Origin: Gilvimarinus gilvus
GTDB lineage: Bacteria > Pseudomonadota > Gammaproteobacteria > Pseudomonadales > Cellvibrionaceae
DNA: 64,000 bases
Assembly: GCF_030518155.1 (NCBI RefSeq)
Contig: NZ_JAULRU010000705.1
Span: forward strand, 1 to 64,000
Direction: 5' to 3'
Below, piece after piece: positions 35,801-48,392 of this stretch (position 1 is the first letter of the stretch; every line of letters begins with the position of its first letter). A program made the position numbers and the translations under genes. The notes beneath the pieces are model-generated. The model saw only the letters and a list, made by a program, of their open reading frames with translations. It made no database searches and was not told where the DNA came from.

Positions 35801-36358
35801 TTATGGCGCGAAGCCGCGGCTAAAAGAGTCAACGGCGTGGTCAATTTTCTGCAAGCGCTCCTTGGTGGACATGGAAGGGTCGGTAAACACTTCCATGGCC
35901 CCGCGCCAGAGGGTTCGCTGACTGTAGGGGTGAATAAAACGTAAAACCATGGTGCCGGCATCGTATTCGCCACTATTGTAAAGGGCCGGTGCAATATCAA
36001 ATCGTTCGACCAACTGCTCTTTGCTCATCAATTCATCGACGATAATCACGGCATCCAGCAGATAATCAGCTGACTGATTTGCCGTCATTATTAGCCCCTG
36101 TGCGGCTATATCCGACTCAAGGCGCCGTTTAAGGTGGCTAAGCGTTTGCGGCTTTAGCGTATTCCCCTGCTCGGCAATCACTTCAATCGGCGCGCGCCAG
36201 GCTAGCCGATCGCCCACTTGCAGCTTAAAGCCAGGCTCGGCAACACTGATAAAGGAGCTGGTGTAGTTCGGGTGTTGGCGAGGCTCGGTTTGCGTTGTGC
36301 ACGCCGACGTTAACCAAACCAATAGTGCGATAAAATTTATTCTTAGTACCAGTGCCAT
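35801..36358 (-). CDS. DUF4136-like lipoprotein
   Basis: A 185-residue lipoprotein: lipobox LTSAC (Cys20), then a mixed alpha/beta domain with HLKRRLESDIAAQGL and ADYLLDAVIIVDE, the pattern of DUF4136 lipoproteins (a periplasmic domain of unknown function), and a C-terminal helix with DHAVDSFSRGFAP. AGGGA precedes the ATG. It lies 50 bp after the tlyA stop on the same strand. The two-partner secretion locus begins 249 bp further on; a link is not shown. Confidence 0.75.
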   Translation of the reverse strand: MALVLRINFIALLVWLTSACTTQTEPRQHPNYTSSFISVAEPGFKLQVGDRLAWRAPIEVIAEQGNTLKPQTLSHLKRRLESDIAAQGLIMTANQSADYLLDAVIIVDELMSKEQLVERFDIAPALYNSGEYDAGTMVLRFIHPYSQRTLWRGAMEVFTDPSMSTKERLQKIDHAVDSFSRGFAP

Positions 36359-36408
36359 TGTCAGTCCCTGCTAGCGTAAGTGATTCTAATGTTATGAATA
36401 GGTGAATA

Positions 36409-37161
36409 CTACTGAACCTTGCGAGCCCAAACAAAAAACTCTTGATTGCCGTCACCGCCCGCTATTGAGCTGGCAAAATAATCGTGTACCTGTAGGCCAT
36501 TGTGCTGGCAGCAGCTTTCAATCGTTCGGCGTACATCTTCGTAGAGTGCAGGGTCGCGAACGATACCGCCCTTGCCAATGCCATCGCGCCCAACCTCAAA
36601 CTGCGGTTTTACCAAACTTAAAAGATCGCCACCCTCCGCAAGTAATGGCGCCAGCGCCGGTAAAATAAGCGTTTGCGAAATAAACGACACATCCATTACG
36701 GCAATATCAAACCCGGCGCGGGTATGGTCTGTGCTCAGGGATGCAGGTAATGAGCGAGCGTTAATCCCCTCGTAAAAAGTGACCCGAGCATCACTTCGAA
36801 TGGCTTCGGCCAACTGGTCTCGGCCAACATCCACACCAATTACTTGCTTTACCCCGGCTTGCAGTAAACAGTCGGTAAATCCGCCTGTCGACTGACCGAC
36901 ATCCAAAGCTATTTTATCGCCCAGCTTGAAACCGGTGTGACTCAGCGCCCCTTCGAGCTTTAAGCCACCGCGGGATACGTAACGGTCCTCATCAATCGCG
37001 CTAACGTGGAGATCGGTTTGTTCACTTACTTTTAGGCTGGGCTTGTTGAGTGTTTTTGCATCCTCACTTGCGACAACGCAGCCGGCTTTAATAAGCTTTT
37101 GCGCGTGCGCCCGACTGCGGGCGAGACCGCGCTCTACCAACAGTTGGTCAAGCCTAATCAT
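36409..37161 (-). CDS. tlyA: TlyA-family rRNA methyltransferase / hemolysin A homologue
   Basis: A 250-residue protein with an N-terminal S4 RNA-binding domain (MIRLDQLLVERGLARSRAHA) and an FtsJ-like methyltransferase domain with the SAM-binding motif LDVGQSTGGFTDCLL and the catalytic-type K-D-K-E set partly visible (ALDVG, VMDVSF, LVKPQFE). TlyA proteins 2'-O-methylate cytidines in 16S and 23S rRNA. The ATG at 37161 overlaps the stop of the upstream gene (ATGATTAG), so translation is coupled. Confidence 0.9.
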   Translation of the reverse strand: MIRLDQLLVERGLARSRAHAQKLIKAGCVVASEDAKTLNKPSLKVSEQTDLHVSAIDEDRYVSRGGLKLEGALSHTGFKLGDKIALDVGQSTGGFTDCLLQAGVKQVIGVDVGRDQLAEAIRSDARVTFYEGINARSLPASLSTDHTRAGFDIAVMDVSFISQTLILPALAPLLAEGGDLLSLVKPQFEVGRDGIGKGGIVRDPALYEDVRRTIESCCQHNGLQVHDYFASSIAGGDGNQEFFVWARKVQ

Positions 37162-38452
37162 CGGTTGCAGGTTCTTCAAGATACAAGGCCGCGACCTCAG
37201 TGTGTTTAAAGGGCTGAATCATAAAGCCACCGTGACTAAACACTTTAAACTGAATACGTTTGTCATCGACGCTATCAATCGTACCGATAATTTTGCTGCC
37301 ATCCGTTTGTACCAGCACGATTTTTTCATGTTGGTATTCTTGCCACCGGGCAAGCTCAACTTCCTGGCGATGACTCTTCGGCGCAGTCGAACTCGTTAAC
37401 GCCGCTTTTTCAGCCTCCATTTGTGCCTGTTTTTCTCGCTCTATGGCCGCTAGCTCACCCTCTGACAAGGCCACCAGATTAACCGGTGTAAAACGACCCT
37501 TGTTAACCTGCAATTGAGTATCCAGACGGTAGGCAAGCTGACGTGGGTTCACACTGGACAAGTCGGCGGCTGTTACATTTTGCGACGGGCGCAAACGAAC
37601 CGTCATACGATTAGGGTTTTGCACGAATTCACGGTACAAACTGACAAGCTCAGCGCCGGGTTTTAACCCGATATCATTCCAGGCCAGGGACCATTGCTCC
37701 AAGTGTTGTTCAAGGTAAGTCGCATGCTGGAAATCACCTTGAGCCTGGCAAAATTCTGCGACGCGCGGGAAAAGACCGTAGTCTTGGTAAGTGAGTTCAA
37801 TGTTCATCAGGCGCATATTCATGAAGGCTTGCGCAATGGCCATGGTATTCATAGAGCTAGTGCCCAGCGCGAATTCCATAGTCACGCTGGATTCGTGTAG
37901 ATCTTTTGCTGCACTTGAAAACGCCAGAGTGAGAAGCTGACCGCCGCCATGAACAAGATAACTGATATCAGCGTCAAAAACCGGATCTCCATACCCCATA
38001 TCTAAATAATCAACAGGTGAAAAACCTGTCCGGTTCGGACAACCCGCGACCATCAATTTTCCTATACCCGGCGCGCCAAACGGGTGCATCGCCAATGTAT
38101 TTTCTTCTGTTACCGGTACTTTCAGGCCTTCGAATTTTAGCGCCAGGCTCTCTGGTAGGGTATCAGGCTGGGTTAGTAACATTACGCCAGATACAAGACC
38201 ACCGGCATCCAGTGTCGACTTGGCAATGATCAACTTTTGGTTAAGGCCAATCACGTCAAGTCGAATGCCCTCTATAATCAGTTGACCACCGAAGGTTATG
38301 ACAACATCGTGATACGTTAGCTCTACACCCATTTGGCGTAAAGATTTGGCGGTTTCATCCAGTTGTTTTTCGACTTGTGTTTCGTAGTACCACTTGGCGC
38401 CAAAGAGCAATACACCTATCGCTAGTATTGACCCAAGTAAACCCTTTTTCAT
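37154..38452 (-). CDS. Membrane-anchored protein with LSm-like C-terminal segment
   Basis: A 432-residue protein. One N-terminal membrane anchor (4-22) is followed by a large domain with repeated beta-strands (LTYHDVVITFGGQLIIEGIRL), a Glu/Ala-rich helix (~330-350), and a C-terminal segment (~365-420, WQEYQHEKIVLVQTDGSKIIG then IDSVDDKRIQFKVFSHGG) that looks like a small Sm/SH3-type barrel. I recognise no family for the whole. A strong AGGAGG precedes the ATG. The gene lies between glmS and tlyA and overlaps tlyA by 8 bp. Confidence 0.7.
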   Translation of the reverse strand: MKKGLLGSILAIGVLLFGAKWYYETQVEKQLDETAKSLRQMGVELTYHDVVITFGGQLIIEGIRLDVIGLNQKLIIAKSTLDAGGLVSGVMLLTQPDTLPESLALKFEGLKVPVTEENTLAMHPFGAPGIGKLMVAGCPNRTGFSPVDYLDMGYGDPVFDADISYLVHGGGQLLTLAFSSAAKDLHESSVTMEFALGTSSMNTMAIAQAFMNMRLMNIELTYQDYGLFPRVAEFCQAQGDFQHATYLEQHLEQWSLAWNDIGLKPGAELVSLYREFVQNPNRMTVRLRPSQNVTAADLSSVNPRQLAYRLDTQLQVNKGRFTPVNLVALSEGELAAIEREKQAQMEAEKAALTSSTAPKSHRQEVELARWQEYQHEKIVLVQTDGSKIIGTIDSVDDKRIQFKVFSHGGFMIQPFKHTEVAALYLEEPATDD

Positions 38453-38496
38453 TTTTCCTCCTTGTCGTTACTCAAACACCGGTTTACTTCTGGTGA

Positions 38497-40326
38497 TTAT
38501 TCTACGGTGACACTCTTCGCTAAATTTCTCGGCTGATCCACATCGGTCCCTTTAATAATGGCCACATAGTAAGACAGCAGCTGTAAGGGCAGGGTATACA
38601 CCACAGGTGCCAGCCACGGATCTGTGTGCGGTACATTGATAACCCGTAGGGTATCGTCGGATTCGAAATGCGCATCCACATCCGCAAATACATACAAAAG
38701 CCCGCCGCGAGCACGCACCTCTTCCACGTTGGATTTTAATTTTTCTAACAATTCGTTGTTCGGAGCTACCACGACGATTGGCATGTCTTCATCGATAAGC
38801 GCTAAGGGGCCATGTTTCAGCTCGCCTGCGGCGTAAGCTTCGGCATGAATATACGATATTTCTTTAAGCTTTAACGCACCCTCCATTGCGATAGGGTATT
38901 GGTCACCGCGGCCCAGAAACAGTGTGTGATGTTTATCGGCAAAACCCTGAGCAAGGTTTTCGATATCCCCGGCCAATTGTAAGGTCTCTTCCAGTTTCTC
39001 TGGCAATTGTTTTAGAGCTGCTACCAGTTGTTTCAACTGCTCGGGGTTGATGTTGTTATGTTGCGCTAACGACAACACTAAAATTGCCAAACCTACAAGC
39101 TGAGTGGTGAAAGCCTTTGTAGAGGCAACGCCGATTTCAACACCGGCCCGGGTCATAAACGCCAGATCCGATTCACGCACCAATGATGATGCACCTACGT
39201 TGCATATAGCCAACGTTGCCAGATAGCCCAAATGGCGGGCCATGCGCAATGCAGCCAAGGTATCGGCGGTTTCGCCCGATTGCGAAATGGTAACCAGCAA
39301 ACTTTTTTCGGGAACCACTGATTTGCGATAGCGGTACTCCGAAGCAATCTCGACACTGCATGCAATGCCGGCTAACGATTCGAGCCAGTATCGAGCAACC
39401 ATAGCCGAATGATAACTGGTACCGCAGGCGACAATTTGTACATGGCGAACCTGAGCAAATATGGCTGAAGCGTCGGTACCAAAAGCTTGCTCCAGGACGT
39501 GATCGTCAGCGAGGCGAGATTCCAGCGCGTTGCGAACCGCTTGCGGCTGATCGTAAATTTCTTTCAGCATAAAATGACGGTAGTTGCCTTTATTGCCGGC
39601 ATCGTAACTTGCTGTCGATTCTTGTACCGGCCGCTCTACCTGCACGCCATTGGCGTCCTCTATATAGACACTGGTGCGAGTTATTTCGGCAACATCGCCT
39701 TCTTCCAAATAGATAAACTGGCGTGTAACTGGAAGCAGTGCCAGTGAGTCGGATGCGATAAAATTTTCGCCAATCCCCAGACCAATCACCAGCGGGCTAC
39801 CCGAGCGCGCTACCACTAGCTTGTCTGGGCTGTTGCTATCCATAACAACCGCGCCATAGGCACCGCGAAGTAATTTTGCAACAAAACGCACTGATGCCAG
39901 TAAATCATTGCGAACTTGTTGCTCTCTGTGAACCAGATGGGCAATGACCTCAGTGTCGGTTTCCGATTGAAACTGATAGCCATCATCTTCGAGCTGCTGA
40001 CGAAGTTCGGTATGATTTTCGATAATCCCGTTGTGTACCAACGCAATATTATTGCCACTGACATGTGGGTGAGCGTTGCGCTCGCTGGGTTCACCATGAG
40101 TGGCCCAGCGTGTGTGTGCAATGCCGACACCACCGAGCAGCGGCTGAGTCATGCAATCTGCTAGAGCCTGAACTTTACCCAGCGCCCGAACTCGCTCAAT
40201 GGTTTGATCAGAGCCAATAACAGCCATACCGGCAGAGTCATAACCCCGGTATTCCAGTCGCTTCAGCCCTTCCAGAAGTATTTGCGCTACATCGCGCTGG
40301 GCGATGGCGCCCACTATTCCACACAT
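38497..40326 (-). CDS. glmS: Glutamine-fructose-6-phosphate aminotransferase (isomerizing)
   Basis: A 609-residue enzyme making glucosamine-6-phosphate from fructose-6-phosphate and glutamine, the first step to UDP-GlcNAc for peptidoglycan and LPS. The N-terminal glutaminase domain begins MCGIVGAIA with the nucleophile Cys2 after Met removal; HTRWATHG and GIIENH follow. Two SIS domains (~285-600) include [19 protein letters not shown] and the C-terminal LAKSVTVE. The ATG at 40326 has AGGA upstream and gives the family's N-terminus. It lies near glmU, which acts later in the same pathway. Confidence 0.97.
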   Translation of the reverse strand: MCGIVGAIAQRDVAQILLEGLKRLEYRGYDSAGMAVIGSDQTIERVRALGKVQALADCMTQPLLGGVGIAHTRWATHGEPSERNAHPHVSGNNIALVHNGIIENHTELRQQLEDDGYQFQSETDTEVIAHLVHREQQVRNDLLASVRFVAKLLRGAYGAVVMDSNSPDKLVVARSGSPLVIGLGIGENFIASDSLALLPVTRQFIYLEEGDVAEITRTSVYIEDANGVQVERPVQESTASYDAGNKGNYRHFMLKEIYDQPQAVRNALESRLADDHVLEQAFGTDASAIFAQVRHVQIVACGTSYHSAMVARYWLESLAGIACSVEIASEYRYRKSVVPEKSLLVTISQSGETADTLAALRMARHLGYLATLAICNVGASSLVRESDLAFMTRAGVEIGVASTKAFTTQLVGLAILVLSLAQHNNINPEQLKQLVAALKQLPEKLEETLQLAGDIENLAQGFADKHHTLFLGRGDQYPIAMEGALKLKEISYIHAEAYAAGELKHGPLALIDEDMPIVVVAPNNELLEKLKSNVEEVRARGGLLYVFADVDAHFESDDTLRVINVPHTDPWLAPVVYTLPLQLLSYYVAIIKGTDVDQPRNLAKSVTVE

Positions 40327-40375
40327 AATATTTCCTATCTTTGAGCTCTTTATTGGCAGAGCATCGCCAATATTT

Positions 40376-43177
40376 CTATTGCGGTTGAGTAAAAAACTCT
40401 CCGTGTATTTGCACTTTAACCTTTTCAGCGTCACTACCTAATAGAAGGCTGTCGTATATCGAAACGACTTTATCTTTTGTAGTGGCTTCTATGGCATTAA
40501 CGAGTTTTTGGCGTGTATCAAACTGATCATTGCCGCGATAAAAATCGTTTAAATACCTGGGGTATTCCTCAGAGAAGTTTCCCGGTGGCTGGTTTATTTG
40601 CGCAACCACTGTCGCTCGCAGTGTGTCAAAAATACTTTCATCTAAGGCACCGATTTCTGAGCGGTAATTCTCAATGAACCCATTAAAACGTTGCTGTAAT
40701 TTTTTCAACGGGGTATTTTTTGTTTGGGCATACACGATAAAACCCCAATTATTGCCGATTCGATCAATATTGGAGCCTACAATGTAACCCACTTGCTCTT
40801 CTGTCCTGAGTTTATTGTAGAAAGCTTGGTTAAACACAGAATTGAGCAAGAGTAATTCCGCCCCTGTATTGAGCTCATCCACCGGCGAGTAGTAGGCATT
40901 GAGTAGGGCGTTATCGGTGTGCTGAGTTTTACCCTCGAAAGCGATTTCAGTGTCGGACTCAACCGGCTTGTATTGGCTTAGGTAACGGTCGCGCTTCTGC
41001 CAATCTTCTGGCATCAACTGTTCCGTTGTTTCTACCAGAGCCTTCACCTTACTCCTGTTGTAGTTTCCAAAAGCGTAAATACGTACCCGGTTTTCACGCA
41101 GTAGGCGTCCGTGATACTGCTGGAGGTCTTGCGCGGTAATGGACTCTGCCGCCGCCTTAAGTTGTTGATCGGTCCAACCGTGTAGCGACATGAGGCGACT
41201 TAGTTCAGTGAACGCCTGTCGGTTAGGGTCGTCTTTCTCGCGCCCGGCAAGCCAATCGCTAAAGCCTTCCAAGGCAATTGCAAACATCTGTTGGTCGATC
41301 TCTAACTCGAGCCAACGCGTTAATATGCGCCGATAGAGCAGGGGATGTTTTTCACTGTAACCTGACAGCGTAAGTGCATGATTATTACGCGGCCGCTCTA
41401 TGCCCATACCAATACCGGCACGCCCTGCCTTATCTCGCAACGCTGTTGTTTTTAGTGCAAACACTCTGTTAATCAAGTCACTCATTACCGAATTTTCTGG
41501 ACTAGAAACCGGTAGCTTGGAGTTGAACATTACCTGAACATAGCCGTATTCAGATTGATGGTATTGACTGTGGGCGAGCCAGGCTTCAATACCCGGGCTC
41601 TGGCTCACTAATGTCGGAGTTGTAAGCGTATTGTCATAAATAACGGCTTCACCCGAGCTAAAAAGGTCGTTTTCTTCTGGTAGAGCGAGCTCCGATCGCT
41701 CGGCTATTTGTTGCCAGTTGTTTAGTTCATCGGCTGTGAAAGGCTGGACTGCGTATCCCCCTTCGTAGTAGGGGATATCCGTATCGGCCAAATCGTTATC
41801 GCGAATATGCCAAATGCGTGCGTACTGTGGGCGCAACTGATCGAGTACTGAATTAATAGCTTGTGGATCAAACGCAGAATATACGTAATATGCATTAATT
41901 AGGTTAGTAACCGGTAGGTCAAACATTGCGCTAGAAAATTGCACCGCCTGATTAAGCGCCTGTGGTACTTGTAAATCGGCAAACTGTTTTTCCAGCATGG
42001 CCCGATACTCACGATAGTAGGTTTTGTCCACACCGCTTTGTTTGATTTTTTCTATGTAGGCAAACACAGTGGCTATAATTTCATCTTCGTAGGCCACCCC
42101 TGCTTCGGTTAAACTGACATTAACCGTAAAGATTCCGTCATTGCCATAGTAATTCGGACTTACGCTAGCGGTAAAATTGTCTACCCAGCCCTTTGCTCGC
42201 AGTAGCTGTGCCGCAGTACCTGGCTCTTCCGAACTTAACAAGTTTGCGATAAACCGATTTGGTTTTACCTGCCACTGATCTGAATTGTCTTTTATAGAAA
42301 ACTCAATCACCAATTCCCGCATCGGTTTTTGCGGCTGATAGTATATATGTTGCCCCATTTGATTTTTGCTAAGCCCTTTCTCGCGTATTTCGGGCAACTC
42401 AATATTCTTGTTCGCTATTGAACTGAAATAGGTATTGGCTCGCTGTTGTAATTCCGGTAAAGACGACTTGCCAAATAACACCAGCTTCATGTTATTCGCT
42501 GAGTAGTAGCGATCGTAAAAATCCAGCATCGCCTGATATACGTCTACATCGGTAGCTTCCAGTGTCTCCAGATTGCCAACGGACATGCGTGCGGCCGGAT
42601 GTTGCGGGTTCGCAGTGACACCGCGCAAGCGATTGATGATTCTAGGGTCTTGTGTTCTGCCCATAGACCATTCGCTGTCTACTGCATGCTTCTCTTTGTC
42701 ACTATAGGCTTTGTCGAAAGTGGGCGATTTAAAGTAATCACTGAAGCGATCTAGCGCTTCATCGATAGCGCCATCACCAATTTGGAAAAAGTAGTTGGTA
42801 TGATCCGTGGCCGTGTAGGCATTGCTAAACCCGGCATTTTGCTGCACATACGTTTGGAAACCATTCGCTTCTGGGTATTTTTCTGTACCTAGAAACAACA
42901 TATGCTCCAAGTAATGGGCAAGACCCGGAATGGTCTCTGGATTTTGGTAGCTACCAACGCCGACACTGAGTGATGCACCAGCCACTTCGGAGGTTGGATC
43001 TGATATCAACACAACCTGCAATCCATTATCTAACCAAAACGACTGATACTCACGCTGGTCTTTCGGGCTTTTAACAAGATTTATCGTCTTATCATCGGAA
43101 CTTGATTCATGGGTTGAGCATGAGCCCAACAGGCATGCACTGGACAAAGCGATAGCGAGTGTCAGCATCAATTTCAT
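40376..43177 (-). CDS. M16 family zinc peptidase (insulinase-like), lipoprotein
   Basis: A 933-residue insulinase-type metallopeptidase similar to protease III/pitrilysin. The start at 43177 (GGTGG upstream) gives a lipobox LLGSC (Cys20). The inverted zinc motif HYLEH with a distal Glu in EKHAVDSEW forms the active site; three further M16-type domains follow, including the [10 protein letters not shown] region. It should degrade peptides in the periplasm. It lies between uppP and glmS with short gaps, probably one transcript. Confidence 0.92.
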   Translation of the reverse strand: MKLMLTLAIALSSACLLGSCSTHESSSDDKTINLVKSPKDQREYQSFWLDNGLQVVLISDPTSEVAGASLSVGVGSYQNPETIPGLAHYLEHMLFLGTEKYPEANGFQTYVQQNAGFSNAYTATDHTNYFFQIGDGAIDEALDRFSDYFKSPTFDKAYSDKEKHAVDSEWSMGRTQDPRIINRLRGVTANPQHPAARMSVGNLETLEATDVDVYQAMLDFYDRYYSANNMKLVLFGKSSLPELQQRANTYFSSIANKNIELPEIREKGLSKNQMGQHIYYQPQKPMRELVIEFSIKDNSDQWQVKPNRFIANLLSSEEPGTAAQLLRAKGWVDNFTASVSPNYYGNDGIFTVNVSLTEAGVAYEDEIIATVFAYIEKIKQSGVDKTYYREYRAMLEKQFADLQVPQALNQAVQFSSAMFDLPVTNLINAYYVYSAFDPQAINSVLDQLRPQYARIWHIRDNDLADTDIPYYEGGYAVQPFTADELNNWQQIAERSELALPEENDLFSSGEAVIYDNTLTTPTLVSQSPGIEAWLAHSQYHQSEYGYVQVMFNSKLPVSSPENSVMSDLINRVFALKTTALRDKAGRAGIGMGIERPRNNHALTLSGYSEKHPLLYRRILTRWLELEIDQQMFAIALEGFSDWLAGREKDDPNRQAFTELSRLMSLHGWTDQQLKAAAESITAQDLQQYHGRLLRENRVRIYAFGNYNRSKVKALVETTEQLMPEDWQKRDRYLSQYKPVESDTEIAFEGKTQHTDNALLNAYYSPVDELNTGAELLLLNSVFNQAFYNKLRTEEQVGYIVGSNIDRIGNNWGFIVYAQTKNTPLKKLQQRFNGFIENYRSEIGALDESIFDTLRATVVAQINQPPGNFSEEYPRYLNDFYRGNDQFDTRQKLVNAIEATTKDKVVSIYDSLLLGSDAEKVKVQIHGEFFTQPQ

Positions 43178-43194
43178 TTTTCCACCTATTCCAT

Positions 43195-44016
43195 TTAGTA
43201 GTAAAGATAGAGAAGATAACCGCCCAGTAACAACCGGTACCAAACAAAGGGCTGCAGCCCGTATTTTCTAATTAGTCCCAAAAACCAATGTATACAGGCA
43301 TAGGCACTCAAAGCCGACAAAAGAGTACCCACAGCCATCGGTAAAAAGACTATTTCACTTTGTGCTTCGCCTAACTGCACTGTTTGCAAAAGGGCAGCCA
43401 GTGCAATGACAGGGATACTCAGTAAGAAGGAAAATTTTGCACTCGCTTCGCGTGTTAAGCCCGTCAGCAAACCGGCTGTCATGGTAATACCAGAGCGTGA
43501 TGTGCCTGGTATAAGCGCCAGCACTTGCGAGAGGGCTATAATAACCACTTGCCGATTGGTTATTTGGTATTCACCGTTACGAACCGGCGGCTCTGCTTTT
43601 TTACTAGCGCGCGTATAGCGCCAATCGGCCCAACCTAACAGCAAGCCGAAAATAATCAGGCTGTAAGCCATGTAGACGCCAGAGCGCATATGTTCTTCGA
43701 TAAACGACTTGGTTAAAATTCCCACCAGCCCCACAGGTAGCGTCGATAGAACAATCGCCCAAGCCAGCTTTGATTCTGCCGATTGACGCCCGCGAAAACT
43801 TCCACACCAAGCGATAAATAGTTGGTAAAGATCTCGCCTAAAATAGACGATGACAGCCAGTAAACTACCAAAGTGAAGCGCAATATCAAAAGCCAAGCCT
43901 TGATCTTGCCAATGTGTGAAAACTGGCACTAGTAGTAAGTGAGCGCTGCTGGAAATCGGCAAAAACTCTGTTAATCCCTGAATTAGGGAGAGGACTAGTA
44001 CTTCAAGCCATTGCAC
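43195..44016 (-). CDS. uppP: Undecaprenyl-diphosphatase
   Basis: A 273-residue integral membrane enzyme (UppP/BacA) that converts undecaprenyl diphosphate to the monophosphate carrier for peptidoglycan and O-antigen synthesis. Signatures: QGLTEFLPISSSAHL near the N-terminus with the catalytic Glu, and the conserved PGTSRSGITM motif in the second half. Start GTG at 44016, 12 bp after glmU. Grouping with glmU and glmS makes an envelope-precursor cluster. Confidence 0.97.
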   Translation of the reverse strand: MQWLEVLVLSLIQGLTEFLPISSSAHLLLVPVFTHWQDQGLAFDIALHFGSLLAVIVYFRRDLYQLFIAWCGSFRGRQSAESKLAWAIVLSTLPVGLVGILTKSFIEEHMRSGVYMAYSLIIFGLLLGWADWRYTRASKKAEPPVRNGEYQITNRQVVIIALSQVLALIPGTSRSGITMTAGLLTGLTREASAKFSFLLSIPVIALAALLQTVQLGEAQSEIVFLPMAVGTLLSALSAYACIHWFLGLIRKYGLQPFVWYRLLLGGYLLYLYY

Positions 44017-44028
44017 TGTGATTCTCTT

Positions 44029-45396
44029 TTACTTTTTGACCGGTTTTTGCCAACCGGAGATATTGCGCTGCCTGGCACGAGCGATTGCCAGATTATTGGA
44101 TTCGGTATTTTTGGTAATCGTACTGCCTGCTCCGATACTGGTGTCATCAGCTAATGAAACGGGTGCGACCAATGCGGTATTGGAGCCGACAAAACAATCA
44201 TTGCCAATGGTTGTTTTAAATTTGTTTACGCCATCGTAGTTACAGGTAATAGTGCCAGCGCCGATATTAACGCCAGAACCCATATCGCAATCGCCTATAT
44301 AACTGAGGTGATTGACTTTACTGCCCTGGCCTATCACTGACTTCTTAACTTCAACGAAGTTTCCGACTTTTGCCGAATGTTGTAAAACGCTACCGGGGCG
44401 CAATCGAGCGTAAGGGCCTACGCTGCAATGTGGGCCAACCCGGCTGCCATCGACCATACTGTTGGCTTCAATTCGGGTTCCCGCGGCAATCACTGAATCT
44501 TTGATAACGCAGTTGGGGCCAATACTGACGCCGTCACCAAGCTCAACCACTCCTTCGATAACAACGTTGATGTCGATACAGACATCCACGCCAAACGCCA
44601 GTTGCCCGCGACAGTCAAAGCGGACGGGATCCAGTAACATTAACCCTTGCTGCATGTATAGATTGGCTTGGTTTAGCTGGAACTGACGCTCAAGTGCGGC
44701 TTGCTGATGGCGATTATTGACGCCATCGACTTCCCACTGAGCCTGTGGCTGGCAATGTTCTATCGCTAAGCCATCAGCGCGTGCCATGGCGACAATATCG
44801 GTCAGATAGTATTCTTGCTGAGCGTTATCATTAGAAAGTTTGGGCATCCATTCGCGCAGTTTGGCTGTGGGCACCGCCATGATGCCAGTATTAATTTCGC
44901 GAATCTGCTTTTGCGCCTGCGAAGCGTCTTTTTCTTCGACAATAGCGACAATACTATTGTCCTGCGTATCGCGCACGATACGACCGTAACCGGAAGGGTC
45001 AGACAAATTTACGGTCAGCAGTGCCAATTTTGCGCTATTGCACTTCTCTACTAAAGCTTTGAGAGTCTCTGGCTGGATAAGCGGTACGTCGCCGTAAAGA
45101 ATAAGCGTGGTCTGTAAATCGGTAAGGTAGGGCAGAGCCTGCCGTACGGCATGGCCTGTGCCTAATTGCTCGGTTTGTTCAGCCCAATGTACTGATTTAT
45201 CAGCAAAATAGTCTTGTACTTCGTTTGCGCCGTGGCCAACGACGATAACCGGCGCTTGTTTTTCGCCCAGCAAAGCGCAAGCGGCGTTATGTACATGAGC
45301 GACCATTGGCAGACCTGAAATGGTTTGCAACACCTTGGGCTTGGCAGAGCGCATGCGCGTACCTTTGCCTGCTGCCAAAATCACAATATCCAGCAC
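44029..45396 (-). CDS. glmU: Bifunctional GlmU: GlcN-1-P acetyltransferase / GlcNAc-1-P uridyltransferase
   Basis: A 455-residue cytoplasmic enzyme completing UDP-GlcNAc synthesis. The N-terminal pyrophosphorylase domain has LAAGKGTRMRS with the catalytic Arg; the C-terminal left-handed beta-helix (~250-450) has hexapeptide repeats and the acetyltransferase segment NFVEVKKSVIG and GAGTITCNYDG. Start GTG at 45396 with GGAG 7 bases upstream. It follows the ATP synthase operon as in many gammaproteobacteria, separated by a terminator. Confidence 0.98.
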   Translation of the reverse strand: MLDIVILAAGKGTRMRSAKPKVLQTISGLPMVAHVHNAACALLGEKQAPVIVVGHGANEVQDYFADKSVHWAEQTEQLGTGHAVRQALPYLTDLQTTLILYGDVPLIQPETLKALVEKCNSAKLALLTVNLSDPSGYGRIVRDTQDNSIVAIVEEKDASQAQKQIREINTGIMAVPTAKLREWMPKLSNDNAQQEYYLTDIVAMARADGLAIEHCQPQAQWEVDGVNNRHQQAALERQFQLNQANLYMQQGLMLLDPVRFDCRGQLAFGVDVCIDINVVIEGVVELGDGVSIGPNCVIKDSVIAAGTRIEANSMVDGSRVGPHCSVGPYARLRPGSVLQHSAKVGNFVEVKKSVIGQGSKVNHLSYIGDCDMGSGVNIGAGTITCNYDGVNKFKTTIGNDCFVGSNTALVAPVSLADDTSIGAGSTITKNTESNNLAIARARQRNISGWQKPVKK

Positions 45397-45486
45397 TGAT
45401 TTACTCCATTAACCGTGTAACCTAGCCTATTGCTATGATACCAAGATCTCGGCTCAACCGCTTAGGTTCACAGCTTGCAAGCAAAC

Positions 45487-45517
45487 AAAAAAGGGCAGCC
45501 CCTAGGCTACCCTTTTT
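45487..45517 (-). terminator. Terminator of the ATP synthase operon
   Basis: On the minus strand AAAAAGGGTAGCC pairs with GGCTGCCCTTTTTT around a short loop, ending in a run of T. It lies 37-67 bases after the atpC stop, before glmU. The flanking A-run also lets it work in the other direction. Confidence 0.88.
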
Positions 45518-45553
45518 GAAGCAATACGAATACTGCTGCATTTAGATCGTTAA

Positions 45554-45979
45554 TTACTTGCGGGTTTTGCGTCGAACCGCTTGTAGAGCACGTAACTGAG
45601 CGGAAGCTTCGGCCAATTGAATGGCAGCTTTTGAATAATCCAATTCACCGGAGTTATTCAACAACTTGGCCGCCGCTTGTTTCTTGGCATTTTCAGCGGC
45701 CGCTTCATCCATATCGCCGGCGCGTAAAGCGGTATCGGCCAAAATGGAAACATGGTTGGGCTGAACTTCAAGGTATCCGCCGGATACATAGAAGACTTCT
45801 TCTTCCCCGCCTTGTTTTTTGACGCGTACCGGACCAGGCTCTAAACCGGTCAGTAATGGGGCGTGACCATAGGTTACACCCAGGTCACCCAGGCTACCGG
45901 TTGCCACAACCATCTCTACCAATCCGGAAAAGATTTCTGTTTCTGCGCTAACGATATCGCAATGGACAGTCATTGCCAT
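45554..45979 (-). CDS. atpC: F-type ATP synthase epsilon subunit
   Basis: A 141-residue central-stalk subunit of F1: N-terminal beta-sandwich ([16 protein letters not shown], then [19 protein letters not shown]) and a C-terminal helical hairpin that can inhibit ATP hydrolysis. Last gene of the atp operon, followed by its terminator. Confidence 0.97.
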   Translation of the reverse strand: MAMTVHCDIVSAETEIFSGLVEMVVATGSLGDLGVTYGHAPLLTGLEPGPVRVKKQGGEEEVFYVSGGYLEVQPNHVSILADTALRAGDMDEAAAENAKKQAAAKLLNNSGELDYSKAAIQLAEASAQLRALQAVRRKTRK

Positions 45980-46024
45980 AATCTGCCTCTCAAGCTTTTA
46001 GGGAGCGGCTTGCGCCGCGCCCAA

Positions 46025-47422
<1,398 letters not shown>

Positions 47423-47476
47423 TCAGGCTACAACCTGAAGGTTTAAGCTAATTTCTTAACGATAACGATGCGCGAT

Positions 47477-48340
47477 TTATGAAATCGCCGCTGCACCGCC
47501 CACGATTTCTGACAATTCCTGAGTAATCGCCGCCTGACGAGCCTTGTTGTAGACAAGCTGCAGACCATCGATAAGGTCACCGGCGTTGTCGGTGGCGCTT
47601 TTCATAGCAATCATACGAGCGGCTTGTTCACAAGCGCCGTTTTCTACAACAGCTTGATAAACTTGCGACTCAATGTAGCGTGTCAGCAGGCCTTCCAGCA
47701 GTTGCTCTGCATCTGGCTCATACAGGTAATCCCAGTGATGTTGCAGCTGCTCGTCTTCTTTTGGTTCAAGTGGCAACAACTGAGCGACTTCAGGACTTTG
47801 TGTCATGGTGTTCACGAATTCATTGCTCACCAGGTACAGTTTGTCGATATTGCCTTCTGAGTAGGCGTCCAACATAACCTTGACTGAACCAATCAAATCC
47901 GCAACGGTTGGTGCTTCACCAATATCGCGTGTGCTTGCCAACACACTACCGCCAAAGCGATTAAAAAACGCCTGTGATTTCGCACCGATCAAACACAGAT
48001 CAACACCAACTTGCTGCTCAGAGTAGCTTTTCATTTTCTTCAAAGCCGCTTTGAACAAGTTGACATTCAAGCCACCACACAAACCACGGTCGGTGGAAAC
48101 AATAATGAAGCCAACGCGTTTTACTTCACGTTGCTGCATAAAGCTGTGTTTGTATTCGGGGTTGGCGTTAGCCAGATGTCCGATCACTGAACGCATACGG
48201 TTAGCGTAAGGCTTACCTTTTTGCATACGTTCCTGAGCTTTACGCATTTTACTGGCAGCGACCATTTCCATCGCGCTAGTAATTTTCTGCGTGCTCTTAA
48301 TGCTCGAAATCTGTGTGCGTATTTCTTTTGCGCCTGCCAT
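47477..48340 (-). CDS. atpG: F-type ATP synthase gamma subunit
   Basis: A 287-residue rotor-shaft subunit. The N-terminal helix ([22 protein letters not shown]) and the C-terminal helix ([21 protein letters not shown]) form the coiled coil inside the alpha3-beta3 ring; [11 protein letters not shown] is a family signature. Length is typical. Confidence 0.98.
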   Translation of the reverse strand: MAGAKEIRTQISSIKSTQKITSAMEMVAASKMRKAQERMQKGKPYANRMRSVIGHLANANPEYKHSFMQQREVKRVGFIIVSTDRGLCGGLNVNLFKAALKKMKSYSEQQVGVDLCLIGAKSQAFFNRFGGSVLASTRDIGEAPTVADLIGSVKVMLDAYSEGNIDKLYLVSNEFVNTMTQSPEVAQLLPLEPKEDEQLQHHWDYLYEPDAEQLLEGLLTRYIESQVYQAVVENGACEQAARMIAMKSATDNAGDLIDGLQLVYNKARQAAITQELSEIVGGAAAIS

Positions 48341-48392
48341 TAATCCGGCCCTCGAGATTTCTTAACCGTGGTGCGCTACGCGCACCACCGAC

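Noticed and set aside
40340-40372. Hairpin (ATTGGC/GCCAAT) between the M16 peptidase and glmS as a terminator
   Set aside because: No T-tract follows on the minus strand, and glmS probably needs the same transcript.
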